From Hetaerina americana (taxonomy: Eukaryota; Arthropoda; Insecta; Odonata; Calopterygidae), in the NCBI GenBank assembly GCA_022747635.1, contig JAKTNV010000004.1, positions 20,882,969-20,946,968 of the forward strand: a stretch of 64,000 bases of DNA, written 5' to 3'. Numbering within the stretch: the first letter of the stretch is position 1; every line of letters starts with the position of its first letter. Shown here one piece after another: positions 1 through 12,035 of the stretch. The notes under the pieces were generated by a model. It saw only the letters and a list, made by a program, of their open reading frames with translations. It had not been told where the DNA came from and did no database searches. The position numbers and the translations under genes are program-made.

Positions 1-180
1 CAACTCGCCAACTTCTTTGCCCAAGCAATTCTTCTTCTAGTATCCCCACTACTTTGACCCTATTGTTCCAAAACACTTCCAAGATATATTAACAGTCCTA
101 ACCGCTCCAGGTTTTTAGCTCCCATTTCAGGCCCCGTTCTCGTAAAACTCAACCTGTTTTGTTTACATTAATGTTTGGCA
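1..180 (-). mobile_element. LINE-A reverse transcriptase fragment
   Basis: Read on the minus strand, this edge piece gives a decayed version of the post-catalytic RT segment also seen at 22126-22493. It includes a YLGSVLDQ-like stretch followed by a degraded arginine-rich part. It is cut off by the window start. It has no intact frame and lies on the 3' side of the RBM19 exons, so it is probably in the next RBM19 intron. Confidence 0.6.
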
Positions 181-476
181 TCAAGCCATTGCTCAATTAC
201 TGCATTAGTTAACATATTTTACAGACTTTAATGGTTATTTACTCGATTGTATCGTCTTTTTACTATACATCTGGATTCCTAGGGCAGGTTTTCAAACATT
301 TAAACGAAGAAAAATATAAATATTTATAACCGTGTCATCAACAATGGCATCGTTAGAATTTTACCAAAAAATACCCGGTTTAACAAAATCAACTATTTAC
401 AGAATAACTTTACTATTTCTTCATTACTTTTTCTGCATTACCTGTATTAATACAACGATTAGAAACTTGTACTTAC

Positions 477-799
477 CCAAATCTGCGCATAATTCCACTT
501 TAATCTTGGTAGCATTTAAGTATGTGTTATTGAAATACTCGAGAGCTGCCTTACTCTCTTCTTCTGATTTATATCCGACGAAACCAAACTGACGGAATTT
601 ACCATCCTTAGTATATTTCAGCTGAATATCAGTGATTGTCCCTTTCGAACTGAAAATTTCTTTTAGTTTGTCAGCCGTAATCTGCAAGAAACGGATATTA
701 TGGATTGCACATGAAAAATAATTTCGGAAAATAGATCATGTTTTGCTGGCAATATATACTCACAGAATTCGGCAAATTTTTCACGATTAAACGAGACAT
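477..799 (-). CDS. RBM19: RBM19/Mrd1-like RNA-binding protein, first two coding exons (partial)
   Basis: Exon 1 is 764-799: the ATG at 799-797 gives MSRLIVKNLPNS, followed by a GTGAGT donor. Exon 2 is 477-681, with a TTGCAG acceptor at its start and a GTAAGT donor after it. Joined, they form the start of the first RRM domain: the RNP2 strand LIVKNL and the RNP1 strand KFRQFGFVGY are both present. The MSRLIVKNLP start and the TKDGKFR-FGF segment are hallmarks of RBM19 (yeast Mrd1), a nucleolar multi-RRM protein needed for 18S rRNA processing in the small-subunit processome. Exon 2 ends one base into a codon (phase 1), so further exons must lie below position 1. The family assignment rests on recalled family sequence; the exon borders are read directly. 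Confidence 0.85.
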
Positions 800-2370
800 A
801 ACACAGTATCTATCTAAATATTTGTCCCACGTGCAAACGACGCATTTCGTTGCGTATTTCCTCAAAAACTTTAATGGAGTGTTCGGCATGGATTATTCTC
901 ATAGTTTTGAACGTTTCAAACGCATGCCCTTTCATCCCTGGTGAAAATTTAACAAACCTTTCCTCCCGATACAATTATAGTTAACTCATTCAACTTTTAC
1001 CCGATTAATTAGTTATTATAGCTTTACCTTCAATCAACGCTTGCATCACTGTTTCACGAAGTGTGTTTAAATTTCCATGAACGCAATAATGTGCATTAAA
1101 CGAGGAAAAAGATTCATTCCTATCAGCCTTTCAGTATAAGAGTTTATATTTGTGGGTCGAATGCCAGAAATCTAAACAGCAATTCTAGGACTGTGAAGAA
1201 ATAAAAAACATAAATTATGATTTCAACAGTTTATTGCCACCTATTGCAATAACTGATATTTCTTATAAAAATATTTTTAAATCAAGGAAAAACCGGCCAT
1301 GCTTTTCACATTCATGCTAACAGTTTTCTATTCTCTTTTTTCAACCATCTATCAATTGCACTACCCATTCAATAGTATTGCGCAACTGATTCCCGAGTTG
1401 GATTAAATGCCATTGATGGGCAATTCTAATTGTGATGGCCAACGGCCTCAGAACGAGTTGACAGCCTTTATGTCCTGAAAAAAAGGACTCAATAGGTTAT
1501 CAGTAAGTCATATGTCATGCAGGGGAAAGAGTTTGTTTAGGAGAGGATGGGGCGTTAATAGGTAAAAGAAAAGATAAAGGTGGCAATGCCATTGAAAAAG
1601 ATAGGTGGTCCAATTTTCTCATCTTAAAACTTTTTAACTTACCTTCTCTCCACTTCATCCTTATCCATGCTCTGGTGAGAACTGAAATCTTTTGGCACAC
1701 CCAAAATTTAAGTACATTGAACATCTACACTAGAGTCTGCAATCACCAACATATTTCCCTCATCAACAGCAGAAAATAACACAATAATTAGCAGAGCAAA
1801 ATTACAGCTCAACCAATGAAAGGAGTTATCAGAGTTCAACAACTCTTCTACAATTTTGGCAAGTCACTAATCCCTTTTAATTTCCTCTTCCTTATATCAC
1901 CTTCTTTTCATCCAGCTCTCTTTCACAAAATAATTGGCTATTTAATTTTTTTGCACAAAGCAATAACCCATTGGACTGTAGTTGAGTTCTATTATCCACA
2001 TGAAAAACTGTAGATGAAAGACTGTTTTGTTGAACAATATATTTTTTGTGGTAGTTAAAGGACATTATACACCATGGGTTTTTCTTCTGTATTTCCTCCC
2101 TCCCAAAACCCACACACTGCCACTACATTCTGATAATTTGCATTCAATTGACGAATAAGAAAAGCCTGTAAAAAACTGATGATGGCTCAGTGAAAGTTCC
2201 AGTGAATTATTAAATAAAATTCATTTCAAGTGGAAAAGTTATCAACCCTTAAAAAAAAACAATTGGAGTATTCATAGTTACATCAATATAATGTTTCCGA
2301 GCACCTATTATTTATGCCTTATGGCAACATGCATAGCTAGAAATAGATTAACTAATTCACTAGTTAAATT
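800..2370. other. Upstream of RBM19, no gene recognised
   Basis: AT-rich sequence that should hold the RBM19 promoter and 5' UTR. A minus-strand segment near 1640-1690 has a short ATG frame followed by a consensus AG/GTAAGT donor (donor about 1639-1644). It has no recognisable product and no partner exon. Confidence 0.4.
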
Positions 2371-2524
2371 CATAATAAATAACTGATCGAGGCACTTTTC
2401 CACTGGATAATTTTTTTATTTTACGACCGGGTTTTTAGACCTGATGATGTAGCACATTGAACCCCGGTCATAAAATAAAAAATTTCATCAAGTGGAAAAG
2501 TGCCTCGATCAGTTATTTATTATG
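2371..2524. repeat. Fold-back inverted repeat (MITE-like)
   Basis: Positions 2371-2404 and 2491-2524 are a perfect 34 bp inverted repeat. The pairing continues imperfectly inwards through an AT-rich stretch and a CCGG core, to a loop around 2432-2461. No open reading frame is inside. It behaves like a short fold-back or MITE element. No target duplication was established. Confidence 0.8.
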
Positions 2525-3189
2525 TTCGACTTCCACCACATCATGCTCAAAGCTACTCAATTTGTAGTTAATTTCATGTTTAGCATGTGAACAATTGTAG
2601 ACATCATTTGACTTAGCCTGAGGGTAATGCCCATTGCATTTCTATCCAGGTATGCAGTATTATGAAACCTTATTAGAAATTAATATTAGCACTCAAATTA
2701 AGTAGTACATAAAGGTGTTTAAACACACTTTTTCACTAAATTCACTTTTAAATAATTTTAGTGAGGTAGTGCACAGCTAATGGTAAGGGAGGCAGGAATA
2801 AAGTACGTAGGGATTACATAAAATTAAATTTCTCATTGAACACGCTTTAGTTAACCAGTCTGCCAAGGAGTTATAATCATTGCACATTAGCAAATCAGAG
2901 TGACAGGAATGGAATGAATAACAATGTAAACAAAATAAAGGCTAAGAGGCTTTCGAGAAGGAGAAAGACTTCCTTAACACTAAATTTTGAGGGCAAAAAC
3001 TAGAGCAGGTTTTTATACAAAGATGGCCAAAGTATTTCGGACAAAACAAGTAGAATTGTGTTAAGAGTAACCAGCTTTTACAAGGAGTTGGCGCCAAGGA
3101 CATCAAATAAGGTTTAGAGAAGAAAGGTGAAAACCTTGGTAAGGAGCATTTAAACCATGTTTACAATTTAAGCCATTTTTACAAACCAA
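2525..3189. other. Intergenic, nothing recognised
   Basis: AT-rich DNA between the fold-back element and a LINE relic. I see no supported gene or site. Confidence 0.4.
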
Positions 3190-3480
3190 TTTAAAAAATG
3201 GTGCAGAAACTGGAGTCATTGATGGAAGATGATAGGCATAGATTGGAGAATTTTGAGATGTGAGCATGGAGGATGTAAAATGACCACAAACCAAGAATTA
3301 CTCGGTATGGTGATGGAGGATTGTTGCAAGAAATCCAAAGGAGGCAGGCAAGTTGGATGCAGGGCACTTTGATTGGTGATGGAATGTTGAAGACTGACAG
3401 AAGGGAGAATGTTAAGCAAAGGAGGTAATGAGAGGAAAAGGATAAGCATGTTGGATGAATGGAGATTGAAAGCATAAAAA
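3190..3480 (+). mobile_element. LINE-A 3'-end relic
   Basis: The sequence can be aligned by eye with the 3' coding end of the LINE at 24489-24900. The order of short blocks is the same: a GAGG-rich stretch, then AAGAATTACT-GGTATGG, then a GGAGGCAGG motif, then a GGGAGAATGTTA motif. Stops and frameshifts are frequent, so this is an old, dead copy. The minus-strand reading frames here are shadows of it. Confidence 0.55.
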
Positions 3481-4547
3481 AAAGTTTATCGTAGTGTTGT
3501 GTCATGTTATGTCCCATTAGGTTAGGCTAAGAAATGTGTGAAAGTTCATTCAAACCCATTCAAAGCCACCCTTAGATAGCTACCTAACAATGAGTCCATT
3601 TTTAGGATATTTTTAAAGTAAGTTTTCAATTGTCTTATCAAACTTTGAGTTTAAAATAAATTAACATTTTTAATTAAATGTTATAATAGTATACATGTAC
3701 AGCATACACTAGGGGAAAACAACATTTTTGCCTCAGACTTGATTCAAGTTTGGAAGCTTTGTATATTCCATATCATACCCCCATAATTAGTAATCACAAC
3801 TATAAAATAATTGCAATTTACAAAACCCAAGGAAATACCATCTGACTTTTGGTTGGTTCAGATCAAAACCACTGGCAGGCCATACATAGGTTACTGACTC
3901 CTGGGGATTTATAATAAGTTGTTGCATTAGACAACAGTCATTGGAGGGAAAAGCTAGCATTCAATAACTACGAAATTATAAATGAATAAGAGAAACGTAA
4001 TAATTCATGGATTATATAAAAATAAATCTTCACATGTATTTTCAAATTTCAACATTAGAATTTTCACTTTATAGAAGAAAAATTGACCCATAGGCATGAG
4101 AAGTTCTCAAATTCACAGCTTTATGTTATGTAAATAACCAACTCTCTGAATAATCATGAAAAAATAAATTAAATAGATACAATAAATATAGATGAAAAAC
4201 TAATAACCAAACAGCCACAATTTTTAACACTTCCCTCCAAATGATCATAAAATTTTCACTAATTTACACATACTAAAGAATACAGGACTACCTCCAAAAT
4301 TATTATGGAAATAATTCCTACTTGAAGAGAGTAACTCGGTGAACAGTGTACAATTAACGGAGTGAGCATGAGTTACAAAGATTTAACAAGCCAATATTGT
4401 GTGAGTGCTTTTCAACAGAATTAACATCCATTATGTAAAATGGGTAAATCATCCAAAGATGATGGTCAAACAGTGAAACATGAGGCAAAAATTCACACTA
4501 TGTCCTTGAGTGAAGATGCTCACATATTAACAACAACGATTCAATTT
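3481..4547. other. Intergenic / RPAIN 3' flank
   Basis: AT-rich DNA downstream of the RPAIN stop codon. It should contain the RPAIN 3' UTR and polyadenylation site, but no single poly(A) signal stands out. Confidence 0.4.
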
Positions 4548-7500
4548 TTACAAAACAAAATAAATGGTACTGCAGTCTGCACATATAAGGTAGAGACAAG
4601 AGTCCTCTTTTGTGAATGTAAACCCAGGCACAGACAGACAATTTGAGTGGGCTTTCATTGCTGTGTCCAGGCGCATCCGAATGTCAGTCAACCCATATGG
4701 GACTTTTTTTGAGAATGCACAGTTGCCACTGCAACTAATCTGGTTCATTCCATCACTACCATAACAAACAAATAACTTGTTTTCACTGCAAAGGGGACAC
4801 ATCAGTTCTTCCTGAAGTTCTTCCAAGTATCTTCCATACTCATCTTCTTCTCGGGATAACCTCAAGAGATATTCTTCAAGCTTTGCTTTCTCTGAAAGTG
4901 CACATCAAGAAAATAGTATTCAAAACACGAAAAATGTTTATTCCATATTGATCTACATAGTTTTATATTTTTTTACAGACCCACTAAAAACCATGCAGCA
5001 ATTTACTAATTAATGTAAGTGCAATATGAGAGGTATGGAAGCTTAACTTCCTTGTTTAAAGTATTATGGCAAATCATACATCCCCTTCTTTTTAAAAAAA
5101 AATGTATGGCAAGATAGTTGGAATTTTTTACCATTTTGAAACAGAGTAAAAGGAGTGTGGCGGAAGACGCAGTGTGAGGATATGGTAAGTTTAAAATGGA
5201 ATTGTGGTAATGATGTGCTGTACAGGAAGGTGAAAAAATAATCAGGAAATAAGAGGGGAAATACCATGATAACAAACCAAGTCAGGAAAAAAACAAGAAA
5301 GATTTAAGAGTATGGAAAATATACATCTACATACAGACACACATGCATGCACACACATATATATAACCATAAACACAGTAATCAACCCAAAGGTCGGTTT
5401 GGTAGGTGACTGAGTTCACCCAGTAGTAAGCCCGACAGTGTGTGAAATTCACACTTTAGGCTATTGGCCAGTGCCTTTCCCTGAGCCTATATGTTGTAAT
5501 GTGATTTCCCAGAAAGATCTGGTATTAAAAAAATCACATAGCTTAGGTGGAGCTGAGGGTGCCCGGAGAGGCTTGCCTGGGAATCAAACCCAAGACCTCT
5601 GATCAGCAGTCCAGCGAAGAAAATATGACATGGATTAGGCCCAGGCATACTTGATGACAAAATAGAAAGAGAATTAAGGGAATTAAAATCAAATCAGGCC
5701 TTGGGGAAATACATTCCCACATTATGAGATACGAATTGGGTCGTTTGTTAGTTCCCCATACAAAGTTCCCTTAGGACTATTGAACAATAAGTTTGATTTT
5801 TCATGTTTCTAAAGTAGTGCTAAAGATAATAAGAGAATGGATAGGGCAAATAATCATGAAGGGATGAGAGGAACACATGATGCCCAAGCAGTCATAATGT
5901 TACTAATAGACAGAGACATAAAATACAATCAGGATGTATTTGTCTGTTTTGTAGCATTCAAGAAGGCATTCAATAGTGAACTGGGTAGAATGAATGAATA
6001 TGCTGAAGAAAATAGAAGCAGACTGACGGATAGGAGACTTATCCACAAACTGCATGTGTCTCAGACTGTTCTGGAGCAAGTGACAGATGGAGAGCCAGGA
6101 TGGACAGTGTTGGACAATGGGCAAGACAGTCTAATATCACCCACGTTATTGAGCCTATATGTGGAGGAAATTGTTAAAGTAGCCACGGAAGAATGGGAGA
6201 TACAAATAAAAGTCGATATAGAATTCATGAAATCAGTTTGCAGATGTCAAACTTTAGCTTGCCAGTAAGCCAAGGGATTTCAAGCATTGTCGAGCACAAT
6301 GCGAATGGTAATGGATCAATGTAAAGAGAACAAAGGTTGTATGGTTTTCGAGAAAGATGAGAGCAATGTTAAATATCAAAATAGGAATGCATAAACTGGT
6401 GTAGGTGGGATGTTCTGTACAAAATGATGAAAGTAGCACAGACATAAGAAGAATTGCAAAAGAAGTATAAAATATAAGGGGCGTTTCGATTGCCAAGAGA
6501 AGTTGAAGACTGTGCTAAAGGGGAGAACTTTGTGCAAGCGAGAAAAGGGTAGGACTAGGATGGGAATATTGAATGGAATGAAGGGAGGAATTAAGCGGAA
6601 TTGAAGGGTTTATTTTAGTGATGGATGTAAGGTTGTGCTTTGACAGGATAAGAAAATAAATTGTTGCACATTCTGGAGCCCATCCCAAACCTATCTTCAA
6701 CGGTGGAATACCAATAATAATAATAACATCATAAGTAATAATTTATAATATCTTGTAAGTTTTCCATTACTTTGGTTATTTTATTGATTTGGAAATTGCC
6801 CGAAAGAAACACATTTCCAATTATATTTTGGCGCATCCAGTAATATAAAATGGAAAGAGCAATCTAAAAATACTATATTTAAGAAAGTTTACAAATGATA
6901 TCCTGAGTAATAGTTCCGCGGTACCATGAATTTACATCAAAGCACTCACCATGACTTAATAATTCCTCTTCAAGCTCTTCTAGCAACATTTTTTCATCAA
7001 ATTCTTGATGATGATATTCAATCGATGGACTACAATAAAACATTCCGCGTAATAACAATTCCGGAAGTTATCATTTGCATGATCTTAAAATCCACAATCT
7101 ATAAAGGGAAACATGTACAACAGTACTCTGACAATATATAGGGGACAAATTTTACCTGTATTCCATTTGATCAGAATATTTTAATTCATTCCACTGCCCT
7201 TGAACTGTTTCCATAACAAAAGTCTTGAGTTCTTCCTTATTTGGGATGTTTCGGTAAGAATTATATAGATTAGTACGCTCCTCTTTAATCCTTCTTTTAC
7301 ACCGCTACAAAAAATAATAAAATGTTACAAAATATTACATTAAAATTTTAGATACAATAATTCATAAACAGAGAACGAATAGATTCAGGTATTTGTTCCG
7401 ATATGGGACACATTTATTTGACATGGAGGTTAAATTATTTAAGTCAAACAACAGCAAAAGACAATGAAACCTTACCTCTCTTAGATTTAATTTCCATTTG

Positions 7501-7556
7501 GAAGCGTCGGGAGAAAACTTCGAGCCGCACTTATTCATATTCCTCGGCTGATACAT
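4548..7556 (-). CDS. RPAIN: RPA-interacting protein (RPAIN), complete, 4 exons
   Basis: Exons are 7476-7556 (ATG at 7556), 7156-7304, 6950-7029 and 4548-4891 (stop at 4548-4550). All junctions are GT/AG and the phases agree, giving 217 codons; human RPAIN is about 219. The basic N-terminal region (KWKLNLRE, then RCKRRIKEERTNLYNSYR) matches the family's conserved start, which binds importin and RPA. An acidic middle follows (EYHHQEFDEKMLLEELEEE). The C-terminus is a cysteine-rich zinc-finger-like domain: LMCPLC, then SCSGNC, then a histidine/cysteine pair (AHSNC), then ICADC near the end. The protein carries replication protein A into the nucleus. Upstream in-frame codons exist before 7556 but contain no ATG, so this start is preferred. 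Intron 3 (4892-6949) holds a SINE and a LINE. Confidence 0.93.
5335..5612 (-). mobile_element. tRNA-derived SINE, 5'-truncated
   Basis: On the minus strand the element starts with a tRNA-like head, CTGGACTGCTGATCAGAGG, followed by a Pol III B box (GGTTTGATTCC). A ~200 bp body follows, and a CA/TA-rich simple-repeat tail at 5335-5365. The A box is missing or degraded. It sits in RPAIN intron 3 in the same orientation as the gene. Confidence 0.6.
5625..6735 (+). mobile_element. LINE-A copy, decayed, in RPAIN intron 3
   Basis: Plus-strand translation gives the ordered landmarks of the LINE-A polyprotein. A PGILD-KIERELRE segment lies near 5643. The RT entry GMRGTHDAQAV is near 5860, then a FVAFKKAF segment, then a degraded RT core where the catalytic FADD is lost. 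Only decayed 3' blocks follow, ending in an AAT microsatellite near 6715. The best open stretch is 5837-6268, but several frame breaks make it a dead copy. It is antisense to RPAIN. Confidence 0.8.
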
Positions 7557-8471
7557 GAGGACTCCTGATTTGAGTTGGTTAATTACTCTGTTGTTAATAT
7601 CTTTCACTCTGTTTTCTTTATGACTCCCGCTCAAAGAGGGAGCTGTTTTACAATGAAACCACGACGTAGTTACATTCTTAGTTGATATGTAGCGCTGGCG
7701 TCAATGTGGCTTTCAAAACCCTTTCTAATATATATATTCTTCTTATTTTAAATACCATCATCCTTACATTTTACTTTTTTAAATTTTTTATTAAATTTTT
7801 TACCGAAACATCTGCATTGGCCATTAAATATTTATTGAACGGAGATGCTCTTACACGTTCAATTCAAAAACCAAAAATTATGGATTAAAAAATATACTTC
7901 ACATTTAAATGCCTATATTTACAACAAATCTCTACGAAAGGAATGCCAATTTTTTTATAGGCAGCAATACAATCTTCCAAAAATGTTTCCATATTTTATA
8001 ATAACTGGCTCTGCAATTAAGAAAAAGAATTATATTAGAATTGTGCACTTATGAGAAATTTACATATGGAATCACTAACAAAGTAATATAAGAAGATGAT
8101 ATCATGTAAAAGTTGTAGAAAAACAAATATAATGGCTCAATATTCTACTATCACCCAAGAGGTTATTCGCTTGGTAGAATTTCTCTTATTTCATAGATAA
8201 AACCCTTGAGGAGACGCGATCCACAGGAGAGATATGAGAAGAAGTGCCTGTACATTGCACCCCGCCTGAATAATGTGAAATACACAGCACAAGATAAAAA
8301 ATATATCAACTGCAAAAAATATAGGCAATATTGTTCATGTCCGGTATTTAGCATTTGTGAAAGTAAATAACTGAAGATGCTCTGAAGAATTAGTTGAAAT
8401 AGTGAATTAATTTCCAGGGGCATTGAAGATAGACAATGCAGAAATAATTAATTAGTTCATATCATATTTCG
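7557..8471. other. RPAIN upstream region, nothing recognised
   Basis: The RPAIN 5' UTR and promoter should lie just above 7556. The rest is AT-rich with no supported gene. Confidence 0.4.
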
Positions 8472-9449
8472 TCAAAACTGCTCTTTGGATACGTCACCGA
8501 TAGCCAAAAGAAGAAAATTTTTAAAATCAAATCTATCCGAGTAACGCCTGAAAAGGTGAAAATCAACTACTTCTGGCAGTATTGGGGTTATTAAATTGGA
8601 CAAATGTTTCCTGTGACTTAATTGTGTTAATTTATGCCTAGCTGCAGTGACGCTTTGGCCAACAACAGAAAGAAGGTCTTCAGAGGGACAGGTTGTGTTT
8701 TGTTGGCCATCATCTAAAAGGAAATATAAAAAGGCATCCTGCTATAAATTAGGTTTGTTGTAAGGGTTCCTCTACATTAGTCACAAGGATGAACCTTGAG
8801 GAATGTCTGTGCCATATGAACACCCACCTATGGAACTTATTCTATTTTTTTTGTCAATGAACGTCAACTCCTTTCCTTCATTGTCAGCAGGTTTTCTTGA
8901 TTGAATTGTATTGGATATGTTGATGAAAATGAGCAGATAAGTAAATTAAAAGATTACAGCCATCACCCATGGTATATCCTTGGGTCTTGTTGGAAAGCCA
9001 ATTATTAATTAATTCAGTTTTCAATGCTGACCGGAACTGGTCTGTACTGGGATTTTGATTATCCCCACAGTTTTGCCTAATAATATTGGAAAAACTTTCT
9101 ATGGGATCTTGATTAAGGTTTCTGGTGTTGAAGTCCAGAACTGCTTGGTTTCCAGTTCAGCCCACACCCAAATTACCGCTCTTATGGTTGTTGACTACCC
9201 CTCCTGCCAAGGGGGATGTATAACCTTATTCTTTCTCAGGAACTTATATGACCTGATTTTAGCAGGGGCTGATTGCCAGCGATCCATACAAGGACTCCCA
9301 TTCCTGACAGCTATATTAAAGGGTTCCTTGTATCGGTAATCCATTGTCCCATTTAAGCTGTCAAAATACAATCCACTTACATAAGGAATATTAATCTGGC
9401 CAGCCCTTCCATGCCAAAACACCTGCAAGAACAGAAGAAAGATGTACAT
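8472..9449 (-). pseudogene. P-element-type (THAP9-like) transposase relic
   Basis: The minus-strand exon opens after a CTTGCAG acceptor near 9424. It carries a GLYFDSLNG segment, then YKEPFNIAVRNGSPC, then a SYKFL and PPWQEG stretch, and then an in-frame TAG. After one frameshift the diagnostic C-terminal block of P-type transposases follows: NLNQDPIESF, then IIRQNCGDNQNPSTDQFRSA, at about 9020-9120. This block belongs to the RNase H-like catalytic region of P elements and vertebrate THAP9. The lower part, 8472-8760, stays open in one frame and may be the transposase C-terminus; that is an inference. The stop and frameshift mean it is not functional. The N-terminal THAP and GTP-binding parts were not found. 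Confidence 0.75.
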
Positions 9450-11352
9450 AAGGCTAAAACACCATAAATAAATAAATAGTTAAGAATTCTCATATCCCAC
9501 CTCTTCCAACTAATGTATGTACTCCTGTGGCAACATGATTTCTACAAAGTTGAGCCGCCACATTTGCACGCATTTTATGGAATGGTATTAGGGACTAACA
9601 AACCTCTGTGAGGTTAAAGAGTCTACATAAATAAAATATGATTTGGAAATAAATACATCAAACACAAAAGTATTAATACTAATCAGATTTGAGAAATAGA
9701 AAAAGGTAATGTAAGAAATCAATTTTGAACCATGATAGTGTAAAAAAGATTGCTGTAAGAATTGATTAACTTTTTGAAAACTTGATTAAACCACATAGTT
9801 AACTTATAAATTACCTCAAAGGTAGCTATTCAGGGGAATGGTCATCATCAGCTAAAGTTAATGATCATTAAGTTTCTTTTTTCTAGCAGAAGCTGCGATA
9901 TGGCGGACAATGTGTTAATTCAGTCCTGTAGAAAAAGGAATACACCTTAGTAACAGCAATGAAGTACATCTTGATGAAAGATGAATTACTGTACAGAAAC
10001 AATTGTGTCTTAGTGCCCTTCTTAAAAATAGAAAGAGCACAGAGTTTTTAGGAATGAATCTGCCTCCTCCTCTTAGGCTTACTGTTACTCCCCTTAAAAT
10101 GGAAGTCAACAGAATTAAAAAAGAATCACTGAGTGATGTTTTGAAATATTTGTCAACATCAAAATTAGTTAAGTCAGTCATATTCTTTTGCTATGCTTCA
10201 ATTTTAATCCTGCCCTTGGCATAAGACAAGGATTGGCCTCTTTTGATCACTAAGACATGATAAGAGGCTAATTGATGGAGGTGTGTTAGCACAAATGTAA
10301 ATGACTATACAGTTGCAAATAATAATTTTATTTTCCCAAGGATACCATAACAATATAGGACATGCCATAACAGAGATTCAGGGCATTCATATACAGAGAA
10401 GATTAAAAAATATATATATCTGTATATATGAATTTTTATCATATACAGATATACATACATATGTCTTTTTATATGTTTTATTTCACACATACATCATATT
10501 TTATCATTAACAAATTCAGATACAATAATGATTTTTCTCAGTTAGAAATATTTTTATTTGTCTTTCAAACTGTTTTATGTCTCTTTATGTCTTTGTATTT
10601 CTGTGGTAATATATTATTTAGGTTTAGTTCCATTGAATTTTGTCCAAGGCTTGAAGCTTTGGTTTGATTATATTTGATATGCAGGTTTGACTGGGTTCTG
10701 TTGTGGTGACTGGGTAGTGAGAATTTGCAGGGAAGTCTGACAGATGTTGTTTCACTTATGTTACTGTGAATAGGATGTATTTGTACATGGATGGGAAAGG
10801 TAGTAGCCCAAGATCTTGAAAGAGCTCTTGAGCTCTTTCTCAAAAACCACAGGGCATGTTGCTCTTTGAGGTTTAGGCCAATAGTACAGGTATTAACACA
10901 TAAATTGTCATTTTGACAAATGAACTGCATAATAAGCATCGTATGCAGGCTCTACAAATAAACCTGTCGAGTTGAAGTTAGCAGAGTACAATTTAGGATA
11001 TATCTTTAAATTATAAAGAAGTTACTACCGTATTGCTCACACAGTACCGGTTCAAGTATGTTCAAAATTTCCTTATTCTTCATTATATTGTAAAGTGATT
11101 ACTTCAATGACTCTTTCATATCCTCGACTGGGCTTAACTGAACTTGGCCCATGACTCTCCTGTGGACGGGCAAGCCTGAAGATTTATCAGTGATAAAAAC
11201 AAATGTAAGGGGAAAAATGTAGCAAAAGGAAAATTACTACCTTTGGTACATAGAATAAAATACTAATTACATAAGGTAACCAAACTTAAAAGAGCCATTC
11301 CCTAGGTTGTAGCAAATACATTGAAATTGCAAGAGACATTGAGAATGACAAA
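9450..11352. other. No gene recognised; possible remnants of the P-type element
   Basis: Two moderately long frames occur (10003-10224 plus, 10565-10939 minus, the latter 124 codons). Neither has a motif I recognise. A short AT-rich purine/pyrimidine tract lies near 10408-10480. If the P-type element was once full length, its 5' part would fall here on the minus strand, but I could not find it. Confidence 0.35.
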
Positions 11353-11943
11353 ATTAAGGTTTGTTGAGTGCATGAGTAAACTAATTTTTGTGTAGTGGTA
11401 ACATGGCTTGGTTTTGCATGTGGTTTGATTCTAGTTTCCGAGATGACCTAATATCCCCCGCCACACGCCCTTGCGGCGGCTTGCGGGGTATTGTGTAGAT
11501 GTAGATGAAAATATTGAACCAAGTCCAATCATTACGCGGGCTCAAGGCTGTACTGAATCGATTGAGGAGAGGGAGTAAGTTTCCTTTCACAAAACAACAA
11601 TAAGCTATTGTCGACAGTGCTTATCCTCACAAGGGAACATTGCGAAGGATGTGTGTGGAAGACAAATTCACAAAACAGAGAAACATGGTGTATGCATGCT
11701 ACTTACCTGTATAGTCACTCCCGTCCTTGTATTCTTGGAATGTATGTATGCATGAATTCTTGTATTCTAAGTGTCCAGCCCATCTAATTCCTTTTTTCGT
11801 TCCTCACTTTCGGTTACATTCCTTCTTGTAAGCCCAAGGCCTTTTCTTACCTTGACCCTTCTTCAAGAATATAATTCCTATCGCATCACTCAGGCAGCTG
11901 AAAAAGTTGAAATTACATGTAAGAAGACTATACAACCAAAAAA
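11353..11943 (-). repeat. Dispersed repeat Z, copy 1
   Basis: 591 bp, matched almost base for base by 30793-31373. Both copies start at ATTAAGGTTTGTTG and stop at CTATACAACCAAAAA. The unit contains a GC-rich block (CCACACGCCCTTGCGGCGGC) next to TGTAGATGTAGATG. From memory this resembles a tail motif widespread in arthropod LINE/SINE elements. On the minus strand both copies keep a short frame with the segment LSDAIGIIFLKKGQ open. Confidence 0.8.
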
Positions 11944-12035
11944 TAGGTATATTACCCTCAGAGTCCCTTGAGACGTATCTTGAAGTAGGCGGACGAAGTG
12001 CATGCTTCAATCTGCATTTCCCTAAGTTGCGAAGT
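11944..12035 (-). repeat. Fragment of the palindrome-family sequence (family X)
   Basis: About 90 bp directly matches the part of the 18.3-21.6 kb palindrome that encodes SRYVSRDSEGNIP on the minus strand. It joins repeat Z without a gap at 11943/11944. Similarity to the palindrome arms is high at the 11944-11990 end and fades towards 12035. Confidence 0.6.

Noticed and set aside
1515..1724. Possible first exon with MDKDEVER and a consensus donor near 1644
   Set aside because: Only one good splice site, no matching downstream exon and no recognisable product.
5335..5365. CA/TA-rich tract as a regulatory site
   Set aside because: It is the simple-repeat tail of the SINE at 5335-5612.
10565..10939. 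124-codon minus-strand ORF upstream of the P-type relic
   Set aside because: No P-transposase motif could be found in it and no splice signals link it to 9449.
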